Shown one piece after another: positions 30,701 to 40,321 of a DNA stretch of 64,000 nt; position 1 is the stretch's first letter, and each line of letters begins with the position of its first letter. This DNA is from Pedobacter chitinilyticus (GTDB lineage Bacteria > Bacteroidota > Bacteroidia > Sphingobacteriales > Sphingobacteriaceae): positions 2,531 to 66,530 of the forward strand of contig NZ_QMHN01000004.1 of the NCBI RefSeq assembly GCF_003313385.1. Reading direction: 5' to 3'. A program made the translations under genes and the position numbers. Below the pieces are notes generated by a model. The model saw nothing but the letters and a program-made list of their open reading frames with translations, was not told where the DNA came from and did no database searches.

Positions 30701-33700
30701 TCACAAACCACCATTGCCGACCTTTTATTCAGCAACAATTCCAATACTTCACAAGCGGTAATTACAGGGAACAATACCATTGGCCGTTTAGAGTTTAAAG
30801 GAAAAGGCTTCATTAACGGAACAGGCAATACCATTGAAACCTTGATTTTTGCCCCAGGCAAAATCTATACCTTCTTAAGCGGATCAACCAATACCATCAC
30901 CAAAGACTGGTTTGGTAGCGGTACCCCTTGTAACTTGACCGAAATCAACGGCTCGGCTACGGGTGCATTTACCGTAAATAAAACCACGGGCGGGGTAGAG
31001 TTTGATTATGTGCGACTGCGCAACATTACCGCGGCAGGCACTACGCCATTTAAAGCTTTAGAACACTCGGAAGATTTAGGTGGCAATACCAATTGGACCA
31101 TTTCACCTTACAACAATACCACGCCTATTTTGGGTTTAGGCCCTGATAAATTACTTTGCGCTAGCGAGTATCCTTATACCATTAAAACTGATGGTTTCTT
31201 TGCCTCGCCAATGGCCACTTTTGCTTGGGGCGATGGCAGCACAGGTACCACCTTTTCAGCGACAGTGCCAGGGACTTATACCGTAACGGTAAGCTATCCT
31301 GATGGCTGTTCACGTACCGATGAAATTGTGTTGACCAGAAGCGATGTCGTGATTGCACCGATTACAGGTACGGCTAATGTATGTACCACCGCAACCACTA
31401 CTTTAAGCTCGGCTACTGCGGGTGGGGTATGGAGCAGCAGCAATACGGCCGTAGCTACCGTAAGTGCCCTAGGCGTAGTGACTGGCGTTACCGCAGGCAC
31501 TGCCGATATTATTTATACTGTTACCAATGGCAACGGCTGCGTAGGTGCCGTACAACAAACCGTAACGGTAAATGCCATGCCAACCGTAGCCACTACTACA
31601 GGCGCAAGTGCTCTATTTGTTGGCGACAACATCACTTTAGCCAACACTACCGTAGGCGGCGTATGGAGCAGTAGCAACACCGCTATTGCTACCGTTGATG
31701 TGAACGGGGTAGTGACAGGAGTAGCCGCGGGTACGGCTAACATTATCTATACTGTAACGGGTACTGGAAACTGTGTAGCCACCAACACACACGCCATTAC
31801 AGTGGATGCTTTTGATCCTGCAAAACGTGTATTGAGCGTGACCAAAACCACTGATGCCGCAGAACCGATTACCAACGGTGCTTTTACCATCAGTTTACCA
31901 GCAGGGGTAAATGCTCTTGAAAATATTACCGTGACCTATGCGGTAACCGGTACCGCTACCGCAGGGAGCGATTATACCGCTTTAACTGGCACGGCCACCA
32001 TCTTGGCGGGCCAAAACAGTGTGTCGGTTCCTGTCAATGTGATGGACGATGCACAGATAGAACCTACAGAAACGGTGATCTTAACCTTATCTGCAGGAAC
32101 CTCTACCACTTATACCTACACCCTTAGTCCTACAGCAAACAACGCTTCGCTAAACATTAGCGACGATGATGACCTACCAGCTAACCGTGTGTTAAGTGTA
32201 ACGGCACAATTAAATGCCAACGAGCCAAGCAACACGGGTACCTTTACCGTGGCCTTGCCAACAGGCGTATTGGCCCCTGAAAACATTACGGTAGCTTACA
32301 CGCTAAGCGGTAGCGCCATAAATGGTACCGATTACCAAAGCCTTACCGGTACGGCTACCATTTTAGCAGGTCAAAACAATGTAGTGATTAACGTAACCGC
32401 CATTGATGACCAAATTATTGAACAAACTAAAGACATTATATTAACGCTTACAGGCGGTACCACCACCAGCTCGGGCATCTTTGGGGTGCATGCAACCAAT
32501 GGTGTGGCTACCCTTTTGCAAGCAGATAACGACTACATCGCAACCACCAGACTATTGGCCGTAACCAGCAATGGCAACGCAGCAGAACCTGGCACGCACA
32601 GCAGCTTTACCATCAGCTTGCCAACGGGCTACGTGAGTGCGTTGCCAATTACGGTCACTTATGCCTTGAGTGGTACGGCTACTTATGGTGCCGATTACAG
32701 CAGTGTTTCGGCGACGACCATTACTTTGCCTGCGGGACAAAACAGTGTGAACGTGCCGATCAATGTGATTAACGATGGCGTGATTGAACCTACGGAAACG
32801 GTGATCCTTACCATTACCAATGGGGTAGCCATGCAAGGTGCTACCACCGTGTTTAGCTTTAGCCCTAATCCAGCGGCACCTAATGCCAGCATGAACATTG
32901 CGGATAATGACAACACCGCAAGCAACAGAACCTTATCGGTAAGCGCACAAAATGGTGCTGAACCAGCCACCAACGGTAGCTTTACCGTGAGCTTGCCTAG
33001 TGGCGTTACGGCATCAGAAAACATCAACCTTAACTATAACCTAACGGGTACCGCTACTTCAGCCGTGGATTATAGGGCCATTACAGGTGCCATTGTGATC
33101 CCAGCGGGACAAAACAGTGTAGAAGTGCCATTGATCATTATTGATGATAAGGTGATTGAAGGCACCGAAACCGTGATCTTTAACCTGGCCAGCGGTACCT
33201 CAACCAACTTTAACTTTACGGCTTCGTCTTCGGCAAATAGTGCCACGGCGCAAATTGCAGATGATGACGCAGCTGCTAATACCACTGTGGTCTTGTTAAC
33301 CAAAGTATCGGATGCGGTAGAAGGTGGCGCAGCAGGACAGTACAGAATTTCATTGCCTCCTGGCGTAACCAGTGCTGAAGCCATTACCATTAACTATAAC
33401 ACTACAGGTACGGCCACTACGCCAGCTGACTATACTTTAGGAAATGTAACGGGTAACCAAGTGATCATCCCAGCAGGAGATAACGAGGTATTTGTGAGTG
33501 TAAATGCGCTTGCTGATGCCGTGGTGGAAGGTCCTGAAACCGTGATCTTAAACTTAACCTCAGCCTCTTCGCCATCTACCCCTTATACCATTGACCCAAC
33601 AGGTAACGGTGCCGTAGTGACCATTGTAGATATGAATGCCACGAGCAGTACGGCATTACAGTTAACCGCTGCGGTAAATGGAGCCGAACCAGCAAGTAAT

Positions 33701-36700
33701 GGTAGTTTTAACATTAGTTTAGCAGGTGGTTTAACCGCTAACTTCCCTATTACCGTAGGCTATAGCTTATCGGGCAATGCCATTGTAGGACAAGATTATA
33801 AGAACTTTGGCACCATTACCATTCCTGCCAATCAAAATAGCATCACCATTCCTGTAGAGGTTTTGGATGACAAGATCATTGAAGGTACAGAAACGGTGAC
33901 TTTCACCATCCTATCGGGTAGTGCCATTAATGGTGGTACCGCTTACACCTTCCCAGCAGCTTCGGCATCTGGTATCTCGGTGACGATTACCGATGATGAT
34001 ACGGCAGCGGGCAACCGCGTATTGGCAGTAGCCAAAATCGCAGATGCGGCCGAGCCTGATCAAGCAGGTAGCTTTACCGTGAGTTTGCCTACAGGTTATA
34101 CCTCAAGTAGCAACATTACCCTTAGCTACACCATGAGCGGTACGGCCACTCGCAATACCGATTATACCATTGCTACCGTAACCTTCCCCGCAAACACCAA
34201 TAGCGTAACCCTCCCTGTGTTGGTGATTGATGATCAATTACTAGAGCCTACAGAAACAGTAACGTTGACCTTGAATAACTCGGCAGACGGAAACGGATTT
34301 ACGTATACACCAGCTTCAGGCGCAAATGCAGCTACCTTGAACATTGCCGATGATGATAACACGCCAGCCAACAGAATGTTGAGTGTGGTAGGTAATGGCA
34401 ATGCTACAGAAGGCGGTGCAACAGGCAGCTTCATTATTAAATTACCTACTGGTGTTACGACAGCTAGCAACACGACCGTGAACTATACCTTGGGCGGAAC
34501 AGCCAGCGCCACAGATTATAACCCATTAACCGGAACGGCGACCATTGTTGCAGGCCAAAATGCCGTAGCTATCGTTATTACTGCAGTAGATGATAACATC
34601 ATAGAACCTACAGAGAACATTGCCTTGACTATTACAGGCGGTACTGATGGCACTAATGCTTATACCGCTGCAGTAGGTAGCGAAACGGCTTCGATAGATA
34701 TCATTGATAATGATGCCAACGTAGATGCGAAGAGAACCTTGGCTATTGTAAGAACCGCACATGCCGCAGAGCCAGCAACCAATGGTGGCTTTAGAGTTCA
34801 GTTGCCTACAGGCATCACTTCGGCTGAAGACGTAACGGTGAACTATACCGTAGCAGGAACCGCTACGGCAGGTGCCGATTATAAAGCCTTAACGGGTACC
34901 ATTGTATTACCAGCGGGACAAAACCAAGTGGCTTTACCCGTAGAGGTGATTGATGACCAGATCATGGAGGTACTTAACGAAACCGTTATGGTGACCTTAA
35001 CCGATGGGGCTTCACCTAGCTTTGCTTTCCCAATTACTGCAGTAGCTGCACAAAAATCAACCAGTTTAAATATCGCTGATGATGATAATACAGCAACCAA
35101 CAGAACACTAACCCTGACTAAAATATCTGATGCGGCAGAACCAAGCACTAACGGCATGTTCCGTGTGAGCCTTCCGCCTAACGTCGTTTGTGCAGCAAAC
35201 GTTAACATCACTCAATTTACTACTGGAAGCACAGCTACAGCAGGTACAGATTACCAAGCAATAAGTCCTGTGATTCTCCTAGCGGGTCAAAACTATGTAG
35301 ACATTCCTATTAGGGTAATTGATGATAAAATCATTGAAAATACAGAAACGGTAAGAATGGCCCTTTCAGGAACAAGTACTGCTGGCTTCCCTTATATCTT
35401 CACTTTGAATACCACCCCAGTAGTGATGAACATTACGGATGATGATAACATCCCAGCAAATAGAATTGTAAATGCTACCGTAAACCGCAATGGTGCAGAA
35501 GGTGGCAACAGCTTGAGGTTCGATTTCACCTTGCCTCCAGGCATCAGTTCATCAGAACAGGTAGTAGTGAACTATACCGTTACGGGTAGTGCCGTTAACG
35601 GAGTAGATTATACACCATTAGCATCGCAGTTCACTGGCGTGGCGAATATCTTGGCCAACTCTACCGCTGGCACAACCATAGAGGCCGATATCATAGATGA
35701 CACCATCATCGAAGGCATGGAAGATGTCATCATTACCATTACCAGTGTAACCAGCCCTAGCTTTGCCTTCACCTTTGGAGGTCCAGCGACAGGTACCATT
35801 ACCGATAACGATCACTTGCCAGCAAACTTAGTGTTGGCAGTTACTAAAACTGCTGATGCGGTAGAAGGTGGCGCTAATGGCGAATTTACCATTAGCCTAC
35901 CAGGCACTACCACCACCGCCACCGAAGCCATTACCGTGAACTATACCCTCACTGGTACAGCCACCAATGGCACCGACTATACGGCCTTAACAGGTTCAGT
36001 AGTGATCCCAGCAGGTGATCACGAAGTGAAGATCCCAGTAAGTGCAAACGTAGATCAAATCATTGAAGGTACAGAAACGGTGATCTTGACTATCACTGGT
36101 GGTAACTCTACCAGCTTTGCCTTTACCCCAAGTACCACTAATGCAAGTGCTACCGTAGACATTACCGATGCCACCAACACGCCTGTTAACCGTACCTTGA
36201 GCATTGCCAAGTTAAATGATGCTGCCGAGCCAGGCACTTCTGGCCGTGTAAGCATTGCCTTACCAACAGGCATTACCGCGACCGAAAACATCAGCGTAAG
36301 CTATACTGTAGGGGGTACCGCCACTGCGGGCACAGATTATGCTGCCTTAACGGGTACGGCAACCATCTTGGCAGGACAAAACGGGGTCATTGTACCGATC
36401 AGTGTGATCGACGATCAATTGATTGAGCAAACAGAAACCGTAACCTTAACCCTTACAAGCGGTACCAGCACTAACTTTGCCTTTACCGCTACAGGCAACG
36501 TGACGGTAAACATTGCCGATGACGATAACATCCCAGCTAACTTGGTGTTAAACGTGACTAAAACAGCCGATGCTGCGGAACCTTCAACGGCGGGTAATTT
36601 CAACATTGCCTTGCCAGTGGGCATTACAGTACCTACAGACCTTACGGTAAACTACACCGTAACGGGTACGGCTGCCGCAGGATCAGATTATACTGCCTTT

Positions 36701-39028
36701 ACCGGCGTAGTCACCATCCCTGCGGGAAGCAACAGTGTAGACCTGGCCTTAAACGTAATTGATGACCAAGAAGTAGAAGGCACCGAAACCGTAACCCTTA
36801 CGGTAACTTCGGGTACTGCAACAGGCTTGGTATTCACCGCAGGCACCAGCGAAACCATAGATATTGCCGATGACGATAACATTCCTGCCAACTTGGTGGT
36901 GAGCATTGCCAAAGCCGCAGATGCTGCCGAGCCAGCAACGGATGGCCGTTTCAGCGTGAGCTTACCAGCGGGTGTGACCGTATCGGAAGACATTACCGTG
37001 AACTACACCGTAGCGGGTACAGCCACTGCAGGAACAGATTACACCGCGCTTTCGGGTACGGTAACCATTCCAGCAGGACAAAACTCAGTAAATATATTGG
37101 CGACCATCATTGATGATCAAATCATTGAAGGCACCGAAACGATTGTAGCGACCTTAACTAACGCCACTTCAACCAGCTTTAGCTTAACCGCTACGGGTAG
37201 TGCAACGGTAAGCATTGCAGACGACGAAAACACTGTTGCCAACAGAACGGTAACTATTGCCAAAACTGCTGATGCAGCGGAGCCAGCAAGCCCAGGTAAC
37301 TTTGCCATTAGCTTGCCAACAGGCATTACCGCTAAAGAGAACATCACGGTGAACTATACCGTAGGTGGCACGGCTACCGCAGGTACAGACTACACTGTGC
37401 TTACGGGTACAGCGACCATCTTAGCAGGTCAAAATGCGGTAAATGTTGCCGTAAATGTCATCGACGACAAGATTGTTGAAGGCACCGAAACGGTAACGGC
37501 TACGCTAACCAGTGCCAGCTCGGCGAGCCTTAGCTTTACCGCTACAGGCAGTGCCAGCTTAAACATCGCTGATGACGACAATACGGCTGCAAACAAAATG
37601 TTAGCCATTACCAAAACTGCTGACGCTGCTGAACCAGCAACGCAAGGTAACTTTAACATTAGCTTACCAACGGGTATTACGGCTAAAGAAAACATCACCG
37701 TAAACTATACGGTAGGCGGTACCGCTACCGCAGGTACAGATTATACTGCGCTTACGGGTACGGCAACCATTTTAGCAGGTCAAAACTCGGTAAATGTACC
37801 GTTAATGGTGATCGATGATAACGTTTATGAACCACTAGAAACAGTCATCTTAACCCTTACGGGTGGTACTTCGGCTAACTTTAGCTTTACCCCAGCGGCA
37901 AGCAACACGGCCACAGCCAACATTACCGACAATGACAAGATGGATCAGGTGATTACCTTCACCGCATTGCCAAACAGAATTCTTGGCGATCCGAGCTTTA
38001 CCTTAACCGCTACTGGTGGTGCTTCTGGCAACCCAGTGACCTTTACCAGTTCGAACCCAGCAGTCGCTATGGTTTCTGGAAACGTAGTGACTATTGTAGG
38101 CGTAGGTACGGTCACCATCACGGCTTCGCAAGCAGGTAATGCCATTTACCATGCAGCGGCAGATGTTCCGCAAAGCTTCACGGTGATTCCGCCATTAAAT
38201 ACGGCACCAACCCTTGCGGCTATTGCCAATCAACAAGTTTGTTTAACCAATGCGCCACAAAGCATTGCTTTAAGCGGCATTAGCGCAGGCATCGAGGCTA
38301 CGCAAACCACTACCTTAAGTGTAAGTGCTAGCAACCCATCGTTGTTCTCTGCCTTATCGGTAACACAACTTACGGCTGGTAACGGCGTATTGAACTACAC
38401 CCTGAGCGGTGCAGTAGGTACCACGACCATTACCGTTACCGTGAGAGATAACGGCGGTACCGCAAACGGAGGAGTAGATGTGTTTACCCGTACGTTTACC
38501 CTTACTGCTTCGGCATTGCCTCAAGTACAGGTAGTGGCTAAGCCAGGAACCACGGTAAGTAAAGGACAAACCATTGAGCTTACCGCTAGTGGTGCAAGCA
38601 CTTACACTTGGTCAACCGCGGCAGGAGTGATCCCTGGTCAAACCTCGGCAACGTTGAATGTACGTCCAGCACAAAACACTACTTACACCGTCACGGGAAC
38701 CAATGCTTCGGGCTGTACCAGCACCGCAACCATCACCATCACGGTCATTGAGGATTTCAAATTAGAGGGCAATAACGTGTTAACCCCTAACGGTGATGGT
38801 AAAAACGACTTTTTTGTGATCAAGAACATTGATATGTATCCGAACAATGAGGTGCGCATCTTTGACCGTGCAGGAAGACCTGTTTATACCAAACGAGGCT
38901 ATAACAATGAGTGGGATGGTACCCTTAACGGTAAACCGCTAGAGGAGAATACCTACTACTACATTATTGACCTTGGTAAAGGCGTAAAACCAATTAGAGG
39001 ATACATCACAATTGTTAGAAAATATTAA
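27710..39028 (+). CDS. Giant T9SS type B adhesin with 17 Calx-beta-like repeats (3772 aa)
   Basis: A signal peptide (residues 1-19) leads into three units of about 370-390 residues, each opening with YWVGG(S/A)G-W followed by HW--(T/S)SGG and FDANS; these are of unknown function. Two Big_2-like domains lie at about 1215-1370, each with VWSSSNTA-AT and GVVTGV-AGTA. Then come 17 Calx-beta-like repeats of about 118 residues (about 1370-3410), each with DAAEP-type starts, GTATAGTDYTAL and an IADDDN-type calcium loop at the end. Two further beta-domains, an Ig-like domain and a type B sorting domain ([12 protein letters not shown]) finish it. The calcium loops predict a rigid calcium-dependent stalk on the cell surface. 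An SprF-like gene follows 12 bp downstream. Confidence 0.95.
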   Translation: MKKTLLICLLVLFAFQLRAADYYWVGGSGNWSQVNLHWSSTSGGVPNRSIVPGTGDDVYFDANSGLDASSVIILPTSGNAVCRNMSWVGVTAAATFRSNTSNSILELQIYGNLELAASVKYGMTNVKFLGSGNATYKTNGAQRISTNWYNQLLVNKAGGSLKLLDGIPETLGIGAITLNEGGLDLSGNSHEINRFYGNFTTTRSLNLSNATLKASIEFNFNATNGTLLSTGSNLITEAFTSNGLTFNNVEVTGTAAGPTITNTTFNELLFSNPNSIAGSVRIGLGNKLARLEFKGGGRIESGNNVIDKLILAPSKGYVFRESITVNQLFQFNTPDCDALGQLLGGPAININMAAGAVADVQNVLLTNMVISGTGTPLTVQGADGGGNTGFNIQPRASGTTLYWVGGAGSWDDKSHWALTSGGAGGACVPFTGDNVIFDANSGFTAASKTVTVAGAAWCHNVTWTNVANAPIFNTGTAILEVYGNIELDPTLTISGILLSQGSEQSTLTTKGANLGTLSLRIYKATNAALTVTDNINFPQLSIVHTRGGLLMPNRTINMYTLNSSGNGRTVDISNATITVSENWTVGAGGSTWINNAVGSFVTSNRIFVTNGFSYPKVHLNTAENVVNIVNTTINELVFNNPSPTSSTFVLNGAGGNTIGTLDIKSGGVTLMGNNTINNLLLTPSRVYNFRNTQTITGLLRFNNPGCEGLGELRGYPGTSATLNFGPAATKDFNNVYVQNMAATGTGVPISISGADAGGNTGFVFTASAGGARYWVGGSGDWNESAHWSTTSGGAGGACVPTVSNDVFFDANSFTAGSSAVTISQGNAYCRNMDWTGVTNAPTFTKPAGLTLEIWGNLVLSPALNPNIRVAFMGPTNATFTPNNATLGTLGMDIIKPGSSLTFTGDLNNPNAVIVLNSGGLNLNGRTITASVITDESSTLATNLDIRNATINAKWQYTGTNKSLQASGSTVIASVFRTNGETYNKVDVTTNASQNIGISQTTIADLLFSNNSNTSQAVITGNNTIGRLEFKGKGFINGTGNTIETLIFAPGKIYTFLSGSTNTITKDWFGSGTPCNLTEINGSATGAFTVNKTTGGVEFDYVRLRNITAAGTTPFKALEHSEDLGGNTNWTISPYNNTTPILGLGPDKLLCASEYPYTIKTDGFFASPMATFAWGDGSTGTTFSATVPGTYTVTVSYPDGCSRTDEIVLTRSDVVIAPITGTANVCTTATTTLSSATAGGVWSSSNTAVATVSALGVVTGVTAGTADIIYTVTNGNGCVGAVQQTVTVNAMPTVATTTGASALFVGDNITLANTTVGGVWSSSNTAIATVDVNGVVTGVAAGTANIIYTVTGTGNCVATNTHAITVDAFDPAKRVLSVTKTTDAAEPITNGAFTISLPAGVNALENITVTYAVTGTATAGSDYTALTGTATILAGQNSVSVPVNVMDDAQIEPTETVILTLSAGTSTTYTYTLSPTANNASLNISDDDDLPANRVLSVTAQLNANEPSNTGTFTVALPTGVLAPENITVAYTLSGSAINGTDYQSLTGTATILAGQNNVVINVTAIDDQIIEQTKDIILTLTGGTTTSSGIFGVHATNGVATLLQADNDYIATTRLLAVTSNGNAAEPGTHSSFTISLPTGYVSALPITVTYALSGTATYGADYSSVSATTITLPAGQNSVNVPINVINDGVIEPTETVILTITNGVAMQGATTVFSFSPNPAAPNASMNIADNDNTASNRTLSVSAQNGAEPATNGSFTVSLPSGVTASENINLNYNLTGTATSAVDYRAITGAIVIPAGQNSVEVPLIIIDDKVIEGTETVIFNLASGTSTNFNFTASSSANSATAQIADDDAAANTTVVLLTKVSDAVEGGAAGQYRISLPPGVTSAEAITINYNTTGTATTPADYTLGNVTGNQVIIPAGDNEVFVSVNALADAVVEGPETVILNLTSASSPSTPYTIDPTGNGAVVTIVDMNATSSTALQLTAAVNGAEPASNGSFNISLAGGLTANFPITVGYSLSGNAIVGQDYKNFGTITIPANQNSITIPVEVLDDKIIEGTETVTFTILSGSAINGGTAYTFPAASASGISVTITDDDTAAGNRVLAVAKIADAAEPDQAGSFTVSLPTGYTSSSNITLSYTMSGTATRNTDYTIATVTFPANTNSVTLPVLVIDDQLLEPTETVTLTLNNSADGNGFTYTPASGANAATLNIADDDNTPANRMLSVVGNGNATEGGATGSFIIKLPTGVTTASNTTVNYTLGGTASATDYNPLTGTATIVAGQNAVAIVITAVDDNIIEPTENIALTITGGTDGTNAYTAAVGSETASIDIIDNDANVDAKRTLAIVRTAHAAEPATNGGFRVQLPTGITSAEDVTVNYTVAGTATAGADYKALTGTIVLPAGQNQVALPVEVIDDQIMEVLNETVMVTLTDGASPSFAFPITAVAAQKSTSLNIADDDNTATNRTLTLTKISDAAEPSTNGMFRVSLPPNVVCAANVNITQFTTGSTATAGTDYQAISPVILLAGQNYVDIPIRVIDDKIIENTETVRMALSGTSTAGFPYIFTLNTTPVVMNITDDDNIPANRIVNATVNRNGAEGGNSLRFDFTLPPGISSSEQVVVNYTVTGSAVNGVDYTPLASQFTGVANILANSTAGTTIEADIIDDTIIEGMEDVIITITSVTSPSFAFTFGGPATGTITDNDHLPANLVLAVTKTADAVEGGANGEFTISLPGTTTTATEAITVNYTLTGTATNGTDYTALTGSVVIPAGDHEVKIPVSANVDQIIEGTETVILTITGGNSTSFAFTPSTTNASATVDITDATNTPVNRTLSIAKLNDAAEPGTSGRVSIALPTGITATENISVSYTVGGTATAGTDYAALTGTATILAGQNGVIVPISVIDDQLIEQTETVTLTLTSGTSTNFAFTATGNVTVNIADDDNIPANLVLNVTKTADAAEPSTAGNFNIALPVGITVPTDLTVNYTVTGTAAAGSDYTAFTGVVTIPAGSNSVDLALNVIDDQEVEGTETVTLTVTSGTATGLVFTAGTSETIDIADDDNIPANLVVSIAKAADAAEPATDGRFSVSLPAGVTVSEDITVNYTVAGTATAGTDYTALSGTVTIPAGQNSVNILATIIDDQIIEGTETIVATLTNATSTSFSLTATGSATVSIADDENTVANRTVTIAKTADAAEPASPGNFAISLPTGITAKENITVNYTVGGTATAGTDYTVLTGTATILAGQNAVNVAVNVIDDKIVEGTETVTATLTSASSASLSFTATGSASLNIADDDNTAANKMLAITKTADAAEPATQGNFNISLPTGITAKENITVNYTVGGTATAGTDYTALTGTATILAGQNSVNVPLMVIDDNVYEPLETVILTLTGGTSANFSFTPAASNTATANITDNDKMDQVITFTALPNRILGDPSFTLTATGGASGNPVTFTSSNPAVAMVSGNVVTIVGVGTVTITASQAGNAIYHAAADVPQSFTVIPPLNTAPTLAAIANQQVCLTNAPQSIALSGISAGIEATQTTTLSVSASNPSLFSALSVTQLTAGNGVLNYTLSGAVGTTTITVTVRDNGGTANGGVDVFTRTFTLTASALPQVQVVAKPGTTVSKGQTIELTASGASTYTWSTAAGVIPGQTSATLNVRPAQNTTYTVTGTNASGCTSTATITITVIEDFKLEGNNVLTPNGDGKNDFFVIKNIDMYPNNEVRIFDRAGRPVYTKRGYNNEWDGTLNGKPLEENTYYYIIDLGKGVKPIRGYITIVRKY

Positions 39029-39040
39029 TATCTCGGAACC

Positions 39041-39958
39041 ATGAAGACGATTAAAAAGAATAGGAATAAAACTTGGGGCAGAAGCTTTGCCGTGCTGTTG
39101 GTGATGTTGTTTCCTTTGATGGAAAGCCAAGCCCAATTGAACCCCATGAGTTCGGTATATTTCCATAACCAATACTTAACCAACCCTGCGATGGCAGGAT
39201 TACAACAACGTGTACATATGAACGCTGGCGTGCGCCAGCAGTTCAGTACCATGCCTGGATTGCCCCTTACACAGTTTGTAACGGTTGATTATGGCTTCGC
39301 CGAGAAAACAGGCATTGGTTTACAGGTCACGAATGATAAGGCGGGCTTATTGAAACGTACGCGTGCTGCGGTTTCTTATGCTTATCACTTGCCTTTAAAT
39401 GCAGATTCGCGTCACTTTAGCTTTGGCTTCTCTGTGTCTTTAGCCGATGACGACATTAACCTGGCTGCCTTGCGAGGGGATGATGGCGATCAGGATGTGT
39501 ACAACGTTAACTTGCGTAAAACGTATTTGGATGCTGATTTTGGCGTGGCCTACCGAACGGATCGTTTACAGATCCAAGGCGCCATGACCAACATGAAACG
39601 TCTACTGAAAAAGGATAACCATGATGTAGCGGATTTGCCTTTATTCTATAGTGCCATTAGCTACCGTATCCCTGCTAGTTTTGCGGTGTTGGAGCCTAAG
39701 GTAGTGTATAGAGGCGTGCGGGGTTTCCGCAACTTGTTGGATGCAGGGGTGAATGTGGAGTTCAACTCGCCAACGGTGAATAAGGTGAATGCCCTAATAC
39801 TTTATCATAGCGCAAAGAGCTTAACCTTGGGCGTGGGCATTAACTGGAACAACAGGCTAGCCATTAATACCATGTACACTACTAACACTTCGCCATTGCA
39901 AGGTTATACTTCAGGTGACTATGAGCTGGGCATTAGCTACAGCATCTTTAATAAATAG
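39041..39958 (+). CDS. PorP/SprF family type IX secretion membrane protein
   Basis: A 305-aa family member with a positively charged start, a signal peptide ending ESQAQ, the hallmark NQYLTNPAMAG, a YAYHLPLN strand, LDADFGVAYRTD and a final YELGISYSIF strand. It is probably the partner of the 3772-aa adhesin, from which it is separated by only 12 bp. A terminator follows. Confidence 0.93.
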   Translation: MKTIKKNRNKTWGRSFAVLLVMLFPLMESQAQLNPMSSVYFHNQYLTNPAMAGLQQRVHMNAGVRQQFSTMPGLPLTQFVTVDYGFAEKTGIGLQVTNDKAGLLKRTRAAVSYAYHLPLNADSRHFSFGFSVSLADDDINLAALRGDDGDQDVYNVNLRKTYLDADFGVAYRTDRLQIQGAMTNMKRLLKKDNHDVADLPLFYSAISYRIPASFAVLEPKVVYRGVRGFRNLLDAGVNVEFNSPTVNKVNALILYHSAKSLTLGVGINWNNRLAINTMYTTNTSPLQGYTSGDYELGISYSIFNK

Positions 39959-39985
39959 CATTTCTTCCCAAAAGATTGCACTACC

Positions 39986-40018
39986 AAATCCCAGTTGCGT
40001 AAAGTAGCTGGGATTTTT
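39986..40018 (+). terminator. Intrinsic terminator of adhesin/sprF operon 3
   Basis: The stem AAATCCCAG / CTGGGATTT is followed by a T run, 27 bp after the SprF-like stop. Confidence 0.8.
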
Positions 40019-40037
40019 GGTTTCTATTCCTGCCTGC

Positions 40038-40067
40038 CGTCATCTCGACTTTATGGAGAGATCTTTG
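40038..40067. repeat. Single arm of a second dispersed repeat family
   Basis: CGTCATCTCGAC...GGAGAGATCTTT matches each arm of the inverted pair at 41812-41989. Only one arm is present here. Confidence 0.45.
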
Positions 40068-40296
40068 AATATTCCCTTCTGCTACAAGTTTTGGCATAGC
40101 AGGGCTTATGCCTTAGCTCGTACGGTAAGAAGTTAATACTTGGGATAGAGAAGATTCCTCGTTATACTTTGGATAGTCGGTGAGTCTTTGCGCCCTTTTC
40201 GAAACTTAGCAATCTGCGGTTAGATAACCTTTATGATTGGCAATCTTCTAAATTTGATTTCCCTACAAAACTTAAGGCCTGTAAATTGTTTTATCC

Positions 40297-40304
40297 TATA
40301 TTTG
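40297..40304 (+). promoter_or_regulatory. Probable -7 box of the cardiolipin synthase gene
   Basis: TATATTTG matches TAnnTTTG and ends 17 bp before the start codon. No clear -33 element was found. Confidence 0.45.
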
Positions 40305-40321
40305 ATTAAACGAGCGCTTAC

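Noticed and set aside
28696..38145. Many long minus-strand open frames opposite the giant adhesin
   Set aside because: They recur with the period of the plus-strand repeats and have biased valine/alanine-rich composition, so they are shadows of the adhesin codons.
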